27,914 nt of DNA, taken from positions 1 through 27,914 of the forward strand of contig CAYJVP010000001.1 in the NCBI GenBank assembly GCA_964373615.1, read 5' to 3'. Positions within the stretch are counted from its first letter, which is position 1; every line of letters begins with the position of its first letter. A model generated the notes under the pieces. It searched no databases, was not told where the DNA came from, and worked only from the letters and a program-made list of their open reading frames with translations. The stretch comes from CAYJVP01 sp964373615 (GTDB lineage: Bacteria > Patescibacteriota > Patescibacteriia > UBA9934 > GWF2-40-263). The position numbers and the translations under genes are program-made. Shown one piece after another: positions 14,732-22,010 of this stretch.

Positions 14732-16336
14732 TTAGGGTGTCAACGTCTCTTTTGGTTGATACGTTCGGAACAACCGCCGACGAAGAGAAACAACGAAATC
14801 ATTCATTTCGGAACTGCGCATAAGCCAGGCAACCAGCGCATAGACGACAAGACCGATTCCACCAGCGACCAGCCCCTGCGTCAAAACACCCAGAAAGGTA
14901 TCAAGGGAGATGATCCGAACCACAGCCGGTTTTAAGATCTGCATGACCACCCCCGCGGCCAAACCCGCAGCGGTAAAAATGTAAAGAGACTGCAGAATGC
15001 GAAGCTCTCCCAAGCTGCCAAGACGCGTGCGCAAGGGGACCCACAGGAGGATCAGGTTGATAATGGCAGCGAGGCTGTAGGCCAAGGCAAGACCCACCAC
15101 ACCAGCCTCGCGGGAGAAGTAAAGGCTGCCGAGTAAACTGACAAGCGCGCTGACCAACCCCGCCGCAAGCGGAGTGATGGTGTCTCGAAGCGCAAAAAAA
15201 GCGCGGGCGAGCAGAAACACAAGGCACTGCGCAAAAAAGCTCAACGTAAAGAAGGCAACCGTATTGGCCGTCACGATGGTCTCTTCCCATCCAAAGGCTC
15301 CTGCTCCGACAACGACGCGTACAATCTGCATACGGAGAATCAGAAAGAGAAGGGTGAGAGGGATGATGAGAAAAAGGACCTGGCGTATACTTCCATTCAA
15401 CGCGAGAACAAACCTCTCCCTTTCGTTACGTTCGGCATGTTCGGAGAGAACCGGAAACGCCGCAACAGCAAAGGAAACCCCAATGATTCCGATCGGCAAA
15501 AATTGGATGTTATACGCGAAATTAAACACGGTCACGCTTCCGGAGGCGAGGCCCGACGCAATAACCGTCATGATGACGACACTGATTTGTGATACGGCGA
15601 GCGCCAACACACGCGGCCCCATGAGAGAGAACATCCCTCGCGCATCTCGATCACGCAGGTCGCACCTCCATTCATATCGATAGCCGGTTTGAAGAACCCC
15701 GTACAGCTGCACCAAAAAATGGAGAAATGCTCCGAGCACCACGCCCCAGGCAAGCCCAATGGGACCGAGGAGATCGGTCAACCAGAGGGCGCCAATGATG
15801 ATGCCGATGTTGTACGCAATCGGAGCGAAGGAATACAGCATGAATCGTCGGAGTCCTTGAAGGACGCTTCCGAAGACAACGGAGACAGAAAGAATAAATT
15901 CAGAGAGCACCATCACGCGTGTAAAATCGGCAACCATTTCTTGTTTCGGGCCGAAAAAACCTGGAGCAATCAGACGTGAAAGAGGGTCCGCAAAAAGAAA
16001 AAGACCGAAAGAAAAAATGGCCATGCTGATGGCAATGAGATGGAGGGCGTTATTCGTGAGTTTCCACGCGCCGAGCTTCCCTCCCACGCGATGATAATGC
16101 TTTACAAAAAGTGGGATGAAACTTGCCGAGAGCGCTCCCACAACGAGCAAGCTGAAAAGAAGATCTGGAATCTTGAATGCGGCGTAGTATACATCAAGCG
16201 TATCGCCCGCCCCGAAGGTGCCGGCAAGAATGCGGTCGCGGATGAATCCGACAACGCGGCTCACAAGCGAAAGAACGCCGACCAGCATGGCGGCGCCTGC
16301 AATGGTTTTTGTTTCATTATTCAAGATCTGAAACAT
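14732..16336 (-). CDS. murJ: Lipid II flippase MurJ (MviN family)
   Basis: This 534-residue integral membrane protein has about 14 predicted membrane segments, the usual size for MurJ. Conserved parts include LVSRVVGFIRDRILAGTFG near the N-terminus, YYAAFKIPDLLFSLLVVGALS, a SFIPLF motif, and RAFFALRDTITPL later. MurJ carries lipid-linked peptidoglycan precursor across the membrane, feeding PBP2 and other synthases. I chose the ATG at 16336 (MFQILNNETKTIAGAA), as upstream in-frame residues lie inside the preceding gene. It overlaps that gene by 20 nt, suggesting coupled translation with the exported PKD protein. Confidence 0.93.
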   Translation of the reverse strand: MFQILNNETKTIAGAAMLVGVLSLVSRVVGFIRDRILAGTFGAGDTLDVYYAAFKIPDLLFSLLVVGALSASFIPLFVKHYHRVGGKLGAWKLTNNALHLIAISMAIFSFGLFLFADPLSRLIAPGFFGPKQEMVADFTRVMVLSEFILSVSVVFGSVLQGLRRFMLYSFAPIAYNIGIIIGALWLTDLLGPIGLAWGVVLGAFLHFLVQLYGVLQTGYRYEWRCDLRDRDARGMFSLMGPRVLALAVSQISVVIMTVIASGLASGSVTVFNFAYNIQFLPIGIIGVSFAVAAFPVLSEHAERNERERFVLALNGSIRQVLFLIIPLTLLFLILRMQIVRVVVGAGAFGWEETIVTANTVAFFTLSFFAQCLVFLLARAFFALRDTITPLAAGLVSALVSLLGSLYFSREAGVVGLALAYSLAAIINLILLWVPLRTRLGSLGELRILQSLYIFTAAGLAAGVVMQILKPAVVRIISLDTFLGVLTQGLVAGGIGLVVYALVAWLMRSSEMNDFVVSLRRRLFRTYQPKETLTP

Positions 16337-17456
16337 GTGGCGAGGATTCGACCCTTGGCGCGGTCCGACCGATCCGATACCAGACCACAAAAGCGAGAAG
16401 AAGGACAAGGAAAAGGATGCCAATAAGCATCTGAATAAGACGATTTCCAATCGTAAAAAACGGCACGTTGATCGTCGTTGCGTCCATGGCAGTGTTTCCC
16501 GTGGGATCTGTCACACGCACCGAAACGTAAAAATCTCTATATTCCCGAAAGGTATGTTCCACCTCAAAACGTGTAGAGGTCACGCCATCCCCAAAATCCC
16601 ATTCAACTCGGTACCCTTCGACATCTGGAACCTGTGCGCGAAAGAGGAAGGTGTTCCATCTCTCACGCTCATACGTAAACACCGCCTGAGGAGAGGTGAA
16701 CACAGCAGCTTCTGTTGTGTCTTGTTCTTCCTCCGAGGCCTCTGGAGCGCTCCCAGCTGTTGGTTCCGTTGGTTCCGACAACGCAAAGCTCTCCGTTAAA
16801 ACGGACGACGTCGTGGATGTTGGCTCAACCGGTGGCTCACCCACCTGTGTTGGATACAGGTCATCCGCATCGGCTTGTCCATCGGCGTCGGAATCAGGAT
16901 TCTGAGGATCGGTCCCGATCTCCGCCTCAACGTCGTCGCTCACCGTGTCGTCATCGTCATCTTCGTCGCAGGCGTCTCCTTTTCCATCACCGTCTGTATC
17001 TTTCTGATCAGCGTTTTCTTCGTCAACGCAATTGTCGTTATCATTTAAAACACCGTCCCGATCATCATCAAAGAGGGGTGTGATGAGCGCCGTCATCGCC
17101 TCATCGTTCTCTGCATTCTCATCCTGTGGGTCCGTTCCGCGGATCTCGGCGCGGATGTTGAAGCTTCCTGATGGTACGGTGAAATCAACAAAGACTTCCT
17201 CCGCCGCGCCATCCGAACGCACGGAGATCACTTGAGAGTCGCCAACGGGAATACTCCCCTGGGAAAAAGAAACATACCCGGCAACGTCTGTGTCGCCAAG
17301 GTTGTGCACGGCCGCGTAAATACGAACACGATCTCCGGCAATGAGTGTTTCTTTTGAAAACGAGATGTCCGATGTCTCAATCGCCAAATCCACCGTGGCA
17401 GCTGCAACCTGCCAGGGAATGAGGCAGCCCAAAAGGACCAAGAGAAAACGACGCAT
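16317..17456 (-). CDS. Exported CARDB / thrombospondin-3 repeat / PKD protein with C-terminal membrane anchor
   Basis: This 379-residue surface protein has a signal peptide (1-20, ending QVAAA), a CARDB-like beta-sandwich at about 22-125, and an Asp-rich stretch at about 129-200 with DxDxDG calcium-binding repeats of the thrombospondin type 3 kind and a Cys pair (Cys143, Cys163). A Ser/Thr/Pro/Glu-rich linker, a PKD domain at about 255-330 (WDFGDGVTSTRFEVEHTF) and a membrane segment at about 340-360 with a short basic tail follow. It is likely displayed outside and stabilised by calcium. The ATG at 17456 is chosen because GAGG lies 5 nt before it; an upstream GTG is less likely. Ligand and role are unknown. 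It overlaps murJ by 20 nt. Confidence 0.85.
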   Translation of the reverse strand: MRRFLLVLLGCLIPWQVAAATVDLAIETSDISFSKETLIAGDRVRIYAAVHNLGDTDVAGYVSFSQGSIPVGDSQVISVRSDGAAEEVFVDFTVPSGSFNIRAEIRGTDPQDENAENDEAMTALITPLFDDDRDGVLNDNDNCVDEENADQKDTDGDGKGDACDEDDDDDTVSDDVEAEIGTDPQNPDSDADGQADADDLYPTQVGEPPVEPTSTTSSVLTESFALSEPTEPTAGSAPEASEEEQDTTEAAVFTSPQAVFTYERERWNTFLFRAQVPDVEGYRVEWDFGDGVTSTRFEVEHTFREYRDFYVSVRVTDPTGNTAMDATTINVPFFTIGNRLIQMLIGILFLVLLLAFVVWYRIGRTAPRVESSPHVSDLE

Positions 17457-17531
17457 ATCAGCCTCATGATACACGAAAGAGATCGACGATGCGAGCTGAA
17501 CTTTTGTTGTGGCGTAGATGGAAGAAGGAGT

Positions 17532-18062
17532 TTAAAGATAACCTCCTTGAGGTTCGGGAAGCTTCTTGTATGCTTCTTTAGATTCAACGATAGAACGGAT
17601 GTACGCGGTGAAGGTATCGAGCGCAGCATTTTCTGATGAATTGCTGACAGGTTTTTCGCAATCCCACATAAGACGCTTCTGAACGCCTCCTGACTCAACA
17701 TACAGATCATAATTCGAACATGGGTGAACGAGAGTAAAAGTATCGCCCTGATATGCTTCCTGTTCTTTAAAGAGATTCAACTCGTCGATCTTTTGACGGA
17801 CCCCTTCCAGCTCTGCGCTCGTCAACTCTAATGGAATGGTGATGGGGTCATCAACGATCATGTCTTTTGTGAATGTTCCATCGAACGTATTTAATTCATT
17901 TCTCGCCCCGACTCCATATTTAAAAATGAGGTTGAAGGATATGGAGATGGATTGTTCCGCATCTGGTGATTGAGTTTTCTGGCGTCCTTGAGTGTAGGTG
18001 ACTACCCCGATCATACCTGAGAGCAAAATCGCCAAGAGAGCCAATTTGATTGTTAAATTCAT
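17532..18062 (-). CDS. Membrane-anchored hypothetical protein
   Basis: This 176-residue protein has an N-terminal membrane anchor or signal (about 5-23) and then a soluble extracytoplasmic part. The region at about 40-110 contains FKYGVGARNELNTFDGTFTKDM, followed by a helix rich in Glu/Leu. Two cysteines (115 and 135) could form a disulfide. The KYGVG...NELNTF...TKDM pattern reminds me of uncharacterised proteins from Firmicutes, but I cannot name a family. By eye its base composition is a little more AT-rich than its neighbours, and a transposase-like remnant lies directly upstream, so acquisition by transfer is possible. It lies 75 nt before the PKD protein gene. Confidence 0.6.
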   Translation of the reverse strand: MNLTIKLALLAILLSGMIGVVTYTQGRQKTQSPDAEQSISISFNLIFKYGVGARNELNTFDGTFTKDMIVDDPITIPLELTSAELEGVRQKIDELNLFKEQEAYQGDTFTLVHPCSNYDLYVESGGVQKRLMWDCEKPVSNSSENAALDTFTAYIRSIVESKEAYKKLPEPQGGYL

Positions 18063-18078
18063 ACCGATAGTGGATTTG

Positions 18079-18166
18079 GGGTCAGGTCTGGATACTGGAA
18101 TTACTCTGTACGCGGGTGATTTTTCCTACCGTTGAACGATCTATTTTGAGGAACCCGGCAATCCCC
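18079..18166 (-). pseudogene. 3' remnant of a transposase-like gene
   Basis: On the minus strand this stretch reads GIAGFLKIDRSTVGKITR and then VQSNSSIQT before a TGA at 18082-18084. The first part resembles the helix-turn-helix (x-RSTVxKI) found near the C-terminus of REP-associated or IS200-like transposases. The DNA around the stop (CCAGACCTGACCCC) resembles the end motif often seen at the 3' end of such genes. No start or catalytic domain is present: upstream the frame runs into the pduL-like gene as a shadow. I read it as a decayed insertion. The match is from memory and unchecked. Confidence 0.5.
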
Positions 18167-18170
18167 GTCG

Positions 18171-18749
18171 TCAGATCCGCGCGTAAGACGCGGTCGGAAG
18201 CCAGAACCGCGCGGCGTGATCGCTCGAAACATGCAGGGCGGTTTGGAACGTCGGATGAACGCGCACAACGACACGAGGAAGCACAAAGGCGGCCTCTCCA
18301 AGAATGTCGAGGTCGAGCAAGCTTCCTTGACGAAGACCCTGTTGAGCCGCCGCCCGGTCTGAAAGATGCAGGTGCGGGAGGGGAATGATGGTCCCTCGTT
18401 TCAAAACAACTTCCCCGTTTGGTCCAATGAGCCGACAGCCTTCTGATCCATGATGATCGCCGGAAACGCGCTCCGGCGCCTCCACGCCGATCGCCAGAGC
18501 ATCCGTGGTAGACAATTCCACCTGCGTGTCCTTCCGGCACGGACCAAACACAAAAACTTCGTCGATCGCCCCTTCGGGTCCAACGACACGCACGGTCTCT
18601 TGAAGAACAACCTGGCCACGCTGCGACAGAGCGGCGCGCACGTGTACTTCCGCTCCTTTTCCAAACAGCGCCCGCCAATGGGTCGGCGAAAGATGGACGT
18701 GGCGAGGCACAACCTCGATCGGAATGGCGAGTGATTTATGAGACGACAT
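18171..18749 (-). CDS. pduL: PduL-type phosphate acyltransferase (phosphotransacylase)
   Basis: This 192-residue enzyme exchanges acyl-CoA and acyl-phosphate, linking acetyl- or propionyl-CoA to ATP-yielding acetate formation. The PduL signatures are present: RHVHLS at 16-21 (metal ligands His17, His19), VELSTTDALAIG near 77-88, GPxG at 109-112, and PHLHLSD at 125-131 (His126, His128). The end has HVSSDHA (His173) where PduL usually has H-x-D-T-D-E-A. No encapsulation peptide or microcompartment shell gene is seen, so it should be cytosolic. It overlaps the glycosyltransferase gene by 14 nt and ends with TGA. The acyl substrate cannot be settled here. Confidence 0.85.
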   Translation of the reverse strand: MSSHKSLAIPIEVVPRHVHLSPTHWRALFGKGAEVHVRAALSQRGQVVLQETVRVVGPEGAIDEVFVFGPCRKDTQVELSTTDALAIGVEAPERVSGDHHGSEGCRLIGPNGEVVLKRGTIIPLPHLHLSDRAAAQQGLRQGSLLDLDILGEAAFVLPRVVVRVHPTFQTALHVSSDHAARFWLPTASYARI

Positions 18750-19452
18750 TTTTCTTTTTGTATCCGAATTCGTAGCGGAATCCGTTGTGACGCACAGGGC
18801 CGAGCGTCATAAGGTGGAGCTCGCCCAATGTGTATTTAATGGCGATGTTCAGTCGACCGTCGCGCTCGAAGCGGCGAGTTGAAACATGGATGGACGTTGC
18901 GTTGAGATAGCCGAATGATCCATGCGCACGACAACGTTCCGCGTAGTCATGGTCCTCGCAGAACACAACGGTCTCGTCGAATCCTTTCATGCGTCCGTGG
19001 AGGGTCCGTCGCGCAAAAATGCAAAATCCTGGCGCGTGGGCATGAAACCATTCACAGAGACGGGAGTACTGATTGTAAAAACGGTGGAAGACGTGATCAA
19101 TTTTTTTTTCAGAAATCGGAATAACATTGCAGGTGGCAAAATCAAGTTGACGAGACGCAATTTCTTTAAGCGCATGCTCAATAAAGTGCGTGTCCAAAAG
19201 CTGTACATCCGCGTCCAAAAAAAGAATGTACGTGCCACGCGCGGCTTCTGCTCCACGATTACGTCCCGGCCCTGGCATGCCACCATCGACCACTCGGCAG
19301 CCGTATCGCTCAGCAATGGCACGAGTTTGATCGTTTGAGGAAGCATCCGCAACGATAATTTCGAGCGGCTGTACGGTTTGGCGCCGAATCGAGCGCAAAA
19401 GAATAGGGAGATATTCTTCCTCATTTTTTGTGGGGATCACGATGGAAAGCAT
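18736..19452 (-). CDS. Family 2 glycosyltransferase
   Basis: This 238-residue GT-A fold enzyme has the GT2 N-terminus (LSIVIPTKNEEEYLPILLRS), a nucleotide-sugar site with VADASSNDQT, PGRNRGAEAARG, and the metal-binding DAD triad at 80-82 (LFLDADVQ). The later VVFCEDHDYAERCR segment resembles the acceptor/catalytic ED motif. It lacks clear membrane segments and probably works at the inner membrane surface, adding a sugar to a lipid or glycan; the substrate is unknown. It starts its own unit from a compact divergent promoter, 10 nt after a TATACT -10 box, and overlaps the pduL-like gene by 14 nt. Confidence 0.88.
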   Translation of the reverse strand: MLSIVIPTKNEEEYLPILLRSIRRQTVQPLEIIVADASSNDQTRAIAERYGCRVVDGGMPGPGRNRGAEAARGTYILFLDADVQLLDTHFIEHALKEIASRQLDFATCNVIPISEKKIDHVFHRFYNQYSRLCEWFHAHAPGFCIFARRTLHGRMKGFDETVVFCEDHDYAERCRAHGSFGYLNATSIHVSTRRFERDGRLNIAIKYTLGELHLMTLGPVRHNGFRYEFGYKKKNVVS

Positions 19453-19462
19453 ATCGATGTAA

Positions 19463-19496
19463 AGTATAACATGATTCGAATTTCGTGTAGAATACT
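19463..19496. promoter_or_regulatory. Overlapping divergent promoters (GT2 gene minus, rlmD plus)
   Basis: The 50-bp gap between start codons holds TATACT on the minus strand (19463-19468), 10 nt before the GT2 ATG, and TAGAAT on the plus strand (19488-19493), 9 nt before the rlmD ATG. Both imply messages with a leader of only a few nucleotides. Between the two lies the 8-bp palindrome ATTCGAAT (19474-19481). AGTAT at 19463-19467 mirrors ATACT at 19492-19496. The -35 boxes are weak and must overlap the opposite promoter. Confidence 0.5.
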
Positions 19497-19502
19497 TCTG
19501 CT

Positions 19503-20831
19503 ATGGGCAGCAGACTTAATCAGCAATTTGAGGCGGAGGTCACACGCATTGCGGATGATGGAAGCGGCGTCATGGAGCCCTCATCAAAGCCAATTTTTGT
19601 GGCAAACACCATACCGGGTGAAATCGTGACCGCGACCACGGTCTGCAGGGTCAGGGACGGTATTCAAGCAAAATTAGACCGCGTCGTCAAGCCATCGCCT
19701 CATCGAATAACGCCGATGTGCCCATATGCCGGCGCCTGCGGCGGCTGCAAGTGGCAACATATGGAATACCCACACCAGCTCGCCCTCAAACTTTCCTTGA
19801 TTCGACAAACATTCGCGGAACAGGAGCTCGCCTGTCCCGTCGAAACGATTGAACCTTGTCCAGAGCCTTTCTACTACCGCAATCGAATGGATTATGTTTT
19901 CGGGTCGGATGGAAGCCTCGGACTCAAAGAACCTGGGAGGTGGTGGTCCGTTCTTGATCTCTCCACGTGTTTCCTTCTCTCGAAGGAGGGGGTGGAGATT
20001 CTGCGTCGCGTGCGTGAGTGGTCGCGCCGAAGCGAGCTTCCGTTTTGGCATGCACGGACTCATGAGGGCTTTTTGCGCTATCTTGTTATTCGCGAGGGGA
20101 AACATACAGGGGAAAGACTTGTCATGCTCGTTACTCATCGTCCCTCAAACGAAATGGCGGGGAGCAGAATGCGCGAACTTCCGGACCTCTTGAAGGGACT
20201 CGCGACCTCGATCGTGTGGGGCATCAATCCACGCATCACGGACCTCTCCATGGCCGATGAACTCGTGTCGCTTTTTGGCGATCCTTGGCTTGAAGAAGTC
20301 GTCAATGGTCTGCGATATCGAATTCATCCAAACAGTTTTTTCCAAACAAATACGATCATGGCGGCCATGCTTCAGCAGTACGTGAAGGATCTTTGCGAGC
20401 CTCTGAAGGAAAAAAATATTCTTGATCTGTACTGCGGTGGCGGTTTTTTCACTCTTGCCCTGTCTGGTGCGCGACAATTGACCGGCATCGAGCTTGACCC
20501 TCTTGCTATTGAAAACGCCAAATTGAACGCCCGTCGAAACGGCATCCAGGCGACCTTTCTCGCCACAAAAGCAGAGGAGTATGACTGGATAAAAACGTGC
20601 CCGCAGGTCGTGATCGTCGATCCACCGCGCTCCGGGCTTCACCCGAATGTTATCAAAACACTCCGAAGCGTGCTTCCGGCACAGCTCATCTATGTGTCGT
20701 GCAACCATCGTCGCCTTGTTTCGGAGCTGCCGTTTTTTCTCGATCGGTATCGCGTGAAGGAGGCCAAGGCCTTTGACCTCTTTCCGCATACGCCTCATGT
20801 TGAAGTGGTCGTCAGTTTACAGCGCGTATGA
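19503..20831 (+). CDS. rlmD: 23S rRNA (uracil-5-)-methyltransferase, RlmD/RumA-like
   Basis: This 442-residue enzyme adds a methyl group to C5 of a uridine in rRNA (TrmA/RumA superfamily). It has an N-terminal TRAM domain, a [4Fe-4S] site with Cys73, Cys79, Cys82 and Cys156, a Rossmann methyltransferase with SAM motif LDLYCGGGFF (about 307-316), DPPRSGL at 373-379, the nucleophile Cys400 (VSCNH) and the general base Glu434 (HVEVVV). The usual SCNP motif is SCNH here. Which uridine is modified (U1939-like, U747-like or tRNA) cannot be told from the sequence; the Fe-S set argues for rRNA. The ATG at 19503 is set by the -10 box just upstream. It lies 15 nt before era. Confidence 0.88.
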   Translation: MGSRLNQQFEAEVTRIADDGSGVMEPSSKPIFVANTIPGEIVTATTVCRVRDGIQAKLDRVVKPSPHRITPMCPYAGACGGCKWQHMEYPHQLALKLSLIRQTFAEQELACPVETIEPCPEPFYYRNRMDYVFGSDGSLGLKEPGRWWSVLDLSTCFLLSKEGVEILRRVREWSRRSELPFWHARTHEGFLRYLVIREGKHTGERLVMLVTHRPSNEMAGSRMRELPDLLKGLATSIVWGINPRITDLSMADELVSLFGDPWLEEVVNGLRYRIHPNSFFQTNTIMAAMLQQYVKDLCEPLKEKNILDLYCGGGFFTLALSGARQLTGIELDPLAIENAKLNARRNGIQATFLATKAEEYDWIKTCPQVVIVDPPRSGLHPNVIKTLRSVLPAQLIYVSCNHRRLVSELPFFLDRYRVKEAKAFDLFPHTPHVEVVVSLQRV

Positions 20832-20846
20832 TAGGGTTTCTCCGTT

Positions 20847-21713
20847 ATGCATGAAAACAAAAAAACAAAAGCAGGTTTTGCCGTGCTCGTCGGCCGAAGC
20901 AACGTCGGGAAATCCACGCTCTTAAACGCGCTCGTCGGGAGCAAGATCGCCATCACCTCACCAAAAGCGCAAACCACGCGCAAACCTGTTCACGGAATTC
21001 TCACGGACGAACAGGGCCAGATCGTATTCGTCGACACGCCAGGCGTGTTTAAAGATGCGCGCGATCACCTCTCAAAGCGTCTTCTCGCGTACATCAAAGA
21101 GGCGGTGCGGGACATCGATGTCATCGTCTACGTTGTGGATCCAACACGGGCTATCGGAACAGAAGAAAAATTTGCCCTGAGTCTTATCGATGTGCTCGCC
21201 CAGCCAAAAATTCTCGTGATCAACAAAATCGACGTGCGCGACGCGCCCTACCTCGAGGATTTCCGCGCCCTGGCGGATCGTTTTCAGGAGGTCGTGGAAC
21301 TCTCTGCAAAGAACGGCACGCATGTTGGGACGTTGAAACAACTCATCTTCAAGTATCTGCCGGAATCCGAATTACTCTATCCGGCGGGACAGCTCTCAAA
21401 CATGGCAAACGAAGAGTGGATCGCGGAACTCATTCGAGAAAAATTGTTCCTCCGTTTGCGTCAGGAAGTTCCTTACAGCTTGCACGTTGTGGTTGATGAC
21501 ATGGACCGCCGCGAAAACGGGGTGCTCTACATCGCCGCGCGAATTCTAACCTCTTCCGAGCGCTACAAACGCATGGTGATCGGCGCCGGCGGGCGGGGCA
21601 TCAAAGAAATCGGACAGTCCTCACGACGCGAACTCGAGGCTGTCATGAACACGCCGATTTATCTTGACCTCACCGTTGACGTGGATCCACATTGGGCGGA
21701 GGAACTCCGTTAA
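20847..21713 (+). CDS. era: GTPase Era
   Basis: This 288-residue GTP-binding protein assists 30S assembly by binding the 3' end of 16S rRNA. The G1 motif is GRSNVGKST at about 16-24, followed by a TTR (G2) region, DTPG (G3), NKID (G4) and SAK (G5). A C-terminal KH domain contains VIGAGGRGIKEIGQSSRREL. The length is typical. It starts 15 nt after rlmD, so the two are probably co-transcribed, both serving ribosome maturation. Its TAA stop overlaps the stop of the converging thioredoxin-like gene (21710-21713), leaving no room for a terminator outside coding sequence. Confidence 0.97.
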   Translation: MHENKKTKAGFAVLVGRSNVGKSTLLNALVGSKIAITSPKAQTTRKPVHGILTDEQGQIVFVDTPGVFKDARDHLSKRLLAYIKEAVRDIDVIVYVVDPTRAIGTEEKFALSLIDVLAQPKILVINKIDVRDAPYLEDFRALADRFQEVVELSAKNGTHVGTLKQLIFKYLPESELLYPAGQLSNMANEEWIAELIREKLFLRLRQEVPYSLHVVVDDMDRRENGVLYIAARILTSSERYKRMVIGAGGRGIKEIGQSSRRELEAVMNTPIYLDLTVDVDPHWAEELR

Positions 21714-21973
21714 GCCGTTTTTCCCTCTGCCCAAGATTTCAACGCTTCGTATTCCGTCGCTCCACAGATGAACTCTCCGGAGTCGGTGTTATAGAAAAAC
21801 GGAACGCCGCCGCACAACCCCTTGTCGTACTCCTTTTGCTTCTTCGCATGTTCCGGATGGTGCCAGGTCTCAAACTGTTGGACATCAAATCCTTCCTTTT
21901 TTAATTTTTCGACAAGCGGAGCCATGCGTTCGCAATGCGGACATTCCTGTCCGTAAAACTCGAGAAGGGCCAT
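21710..21973 (-). CDS. Thioredoxin/glutaredoxin-like protein with four cysteines
   Basis: This 87-residue thioredoxin-fold protein has the redox motif CPHC at 11-14 after LLEFYGQE, and a cis-proline segment GGVPFF at 55-60. Cys54 immediately before that segment and Cys70 (FICGA) form a second cysteine pair. It has no signal peptide, so it should be cytosolic, acting as a disulfide reductant or a metal/thiol carrier. The pattern CPHC...LCGGVPFFYN...CG appears to be shared by small proteins of candidate-phyla bacteria (from memory). The stop codons of this gene and era overlap on opposite strands. Its start lies within the -35 region of the FecR-like gene's promoter. Confidence 0.85.
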   Translation of the reverse strand: MALLEFYGQECPHCERMAPLVEKLKKEGFDVQQFETWHHPEHAKKQKEYDKGLCGGVPFFYNTDSGEFICGATEYEALKSWAEGKTA

Positions 21974-21974
21974 A

Positions 21975-22004
21975 GTGACAAGGTTACTTGTTTACAGGTA
22001 TAAT
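21975..22004 (+). promoter_or_regulatory. Sigma-70-type promoter of the FecR-like gene, leaderless
   Basis: GTGACA (21975-21980) and TATAAT (21999-22004) are separated by 18 nt. The -10 is a perfect consensus. The ATG at 22011 is 7 nt after the -10 box, so transcription should start at or next to the A of the start codon, giving a leaderless message. Confidence 0.7.
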
Positions 22005-22010
22005 ACGCGC

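Noticed and set aside
18082..18678. Minus-strand open frame overlapping the pduL-like gene
   Set aside because: Most of it is an out-of-frame shadow of the pduL-like gene; only the last ~85 bases, outside that gene, look like a transposase tail.
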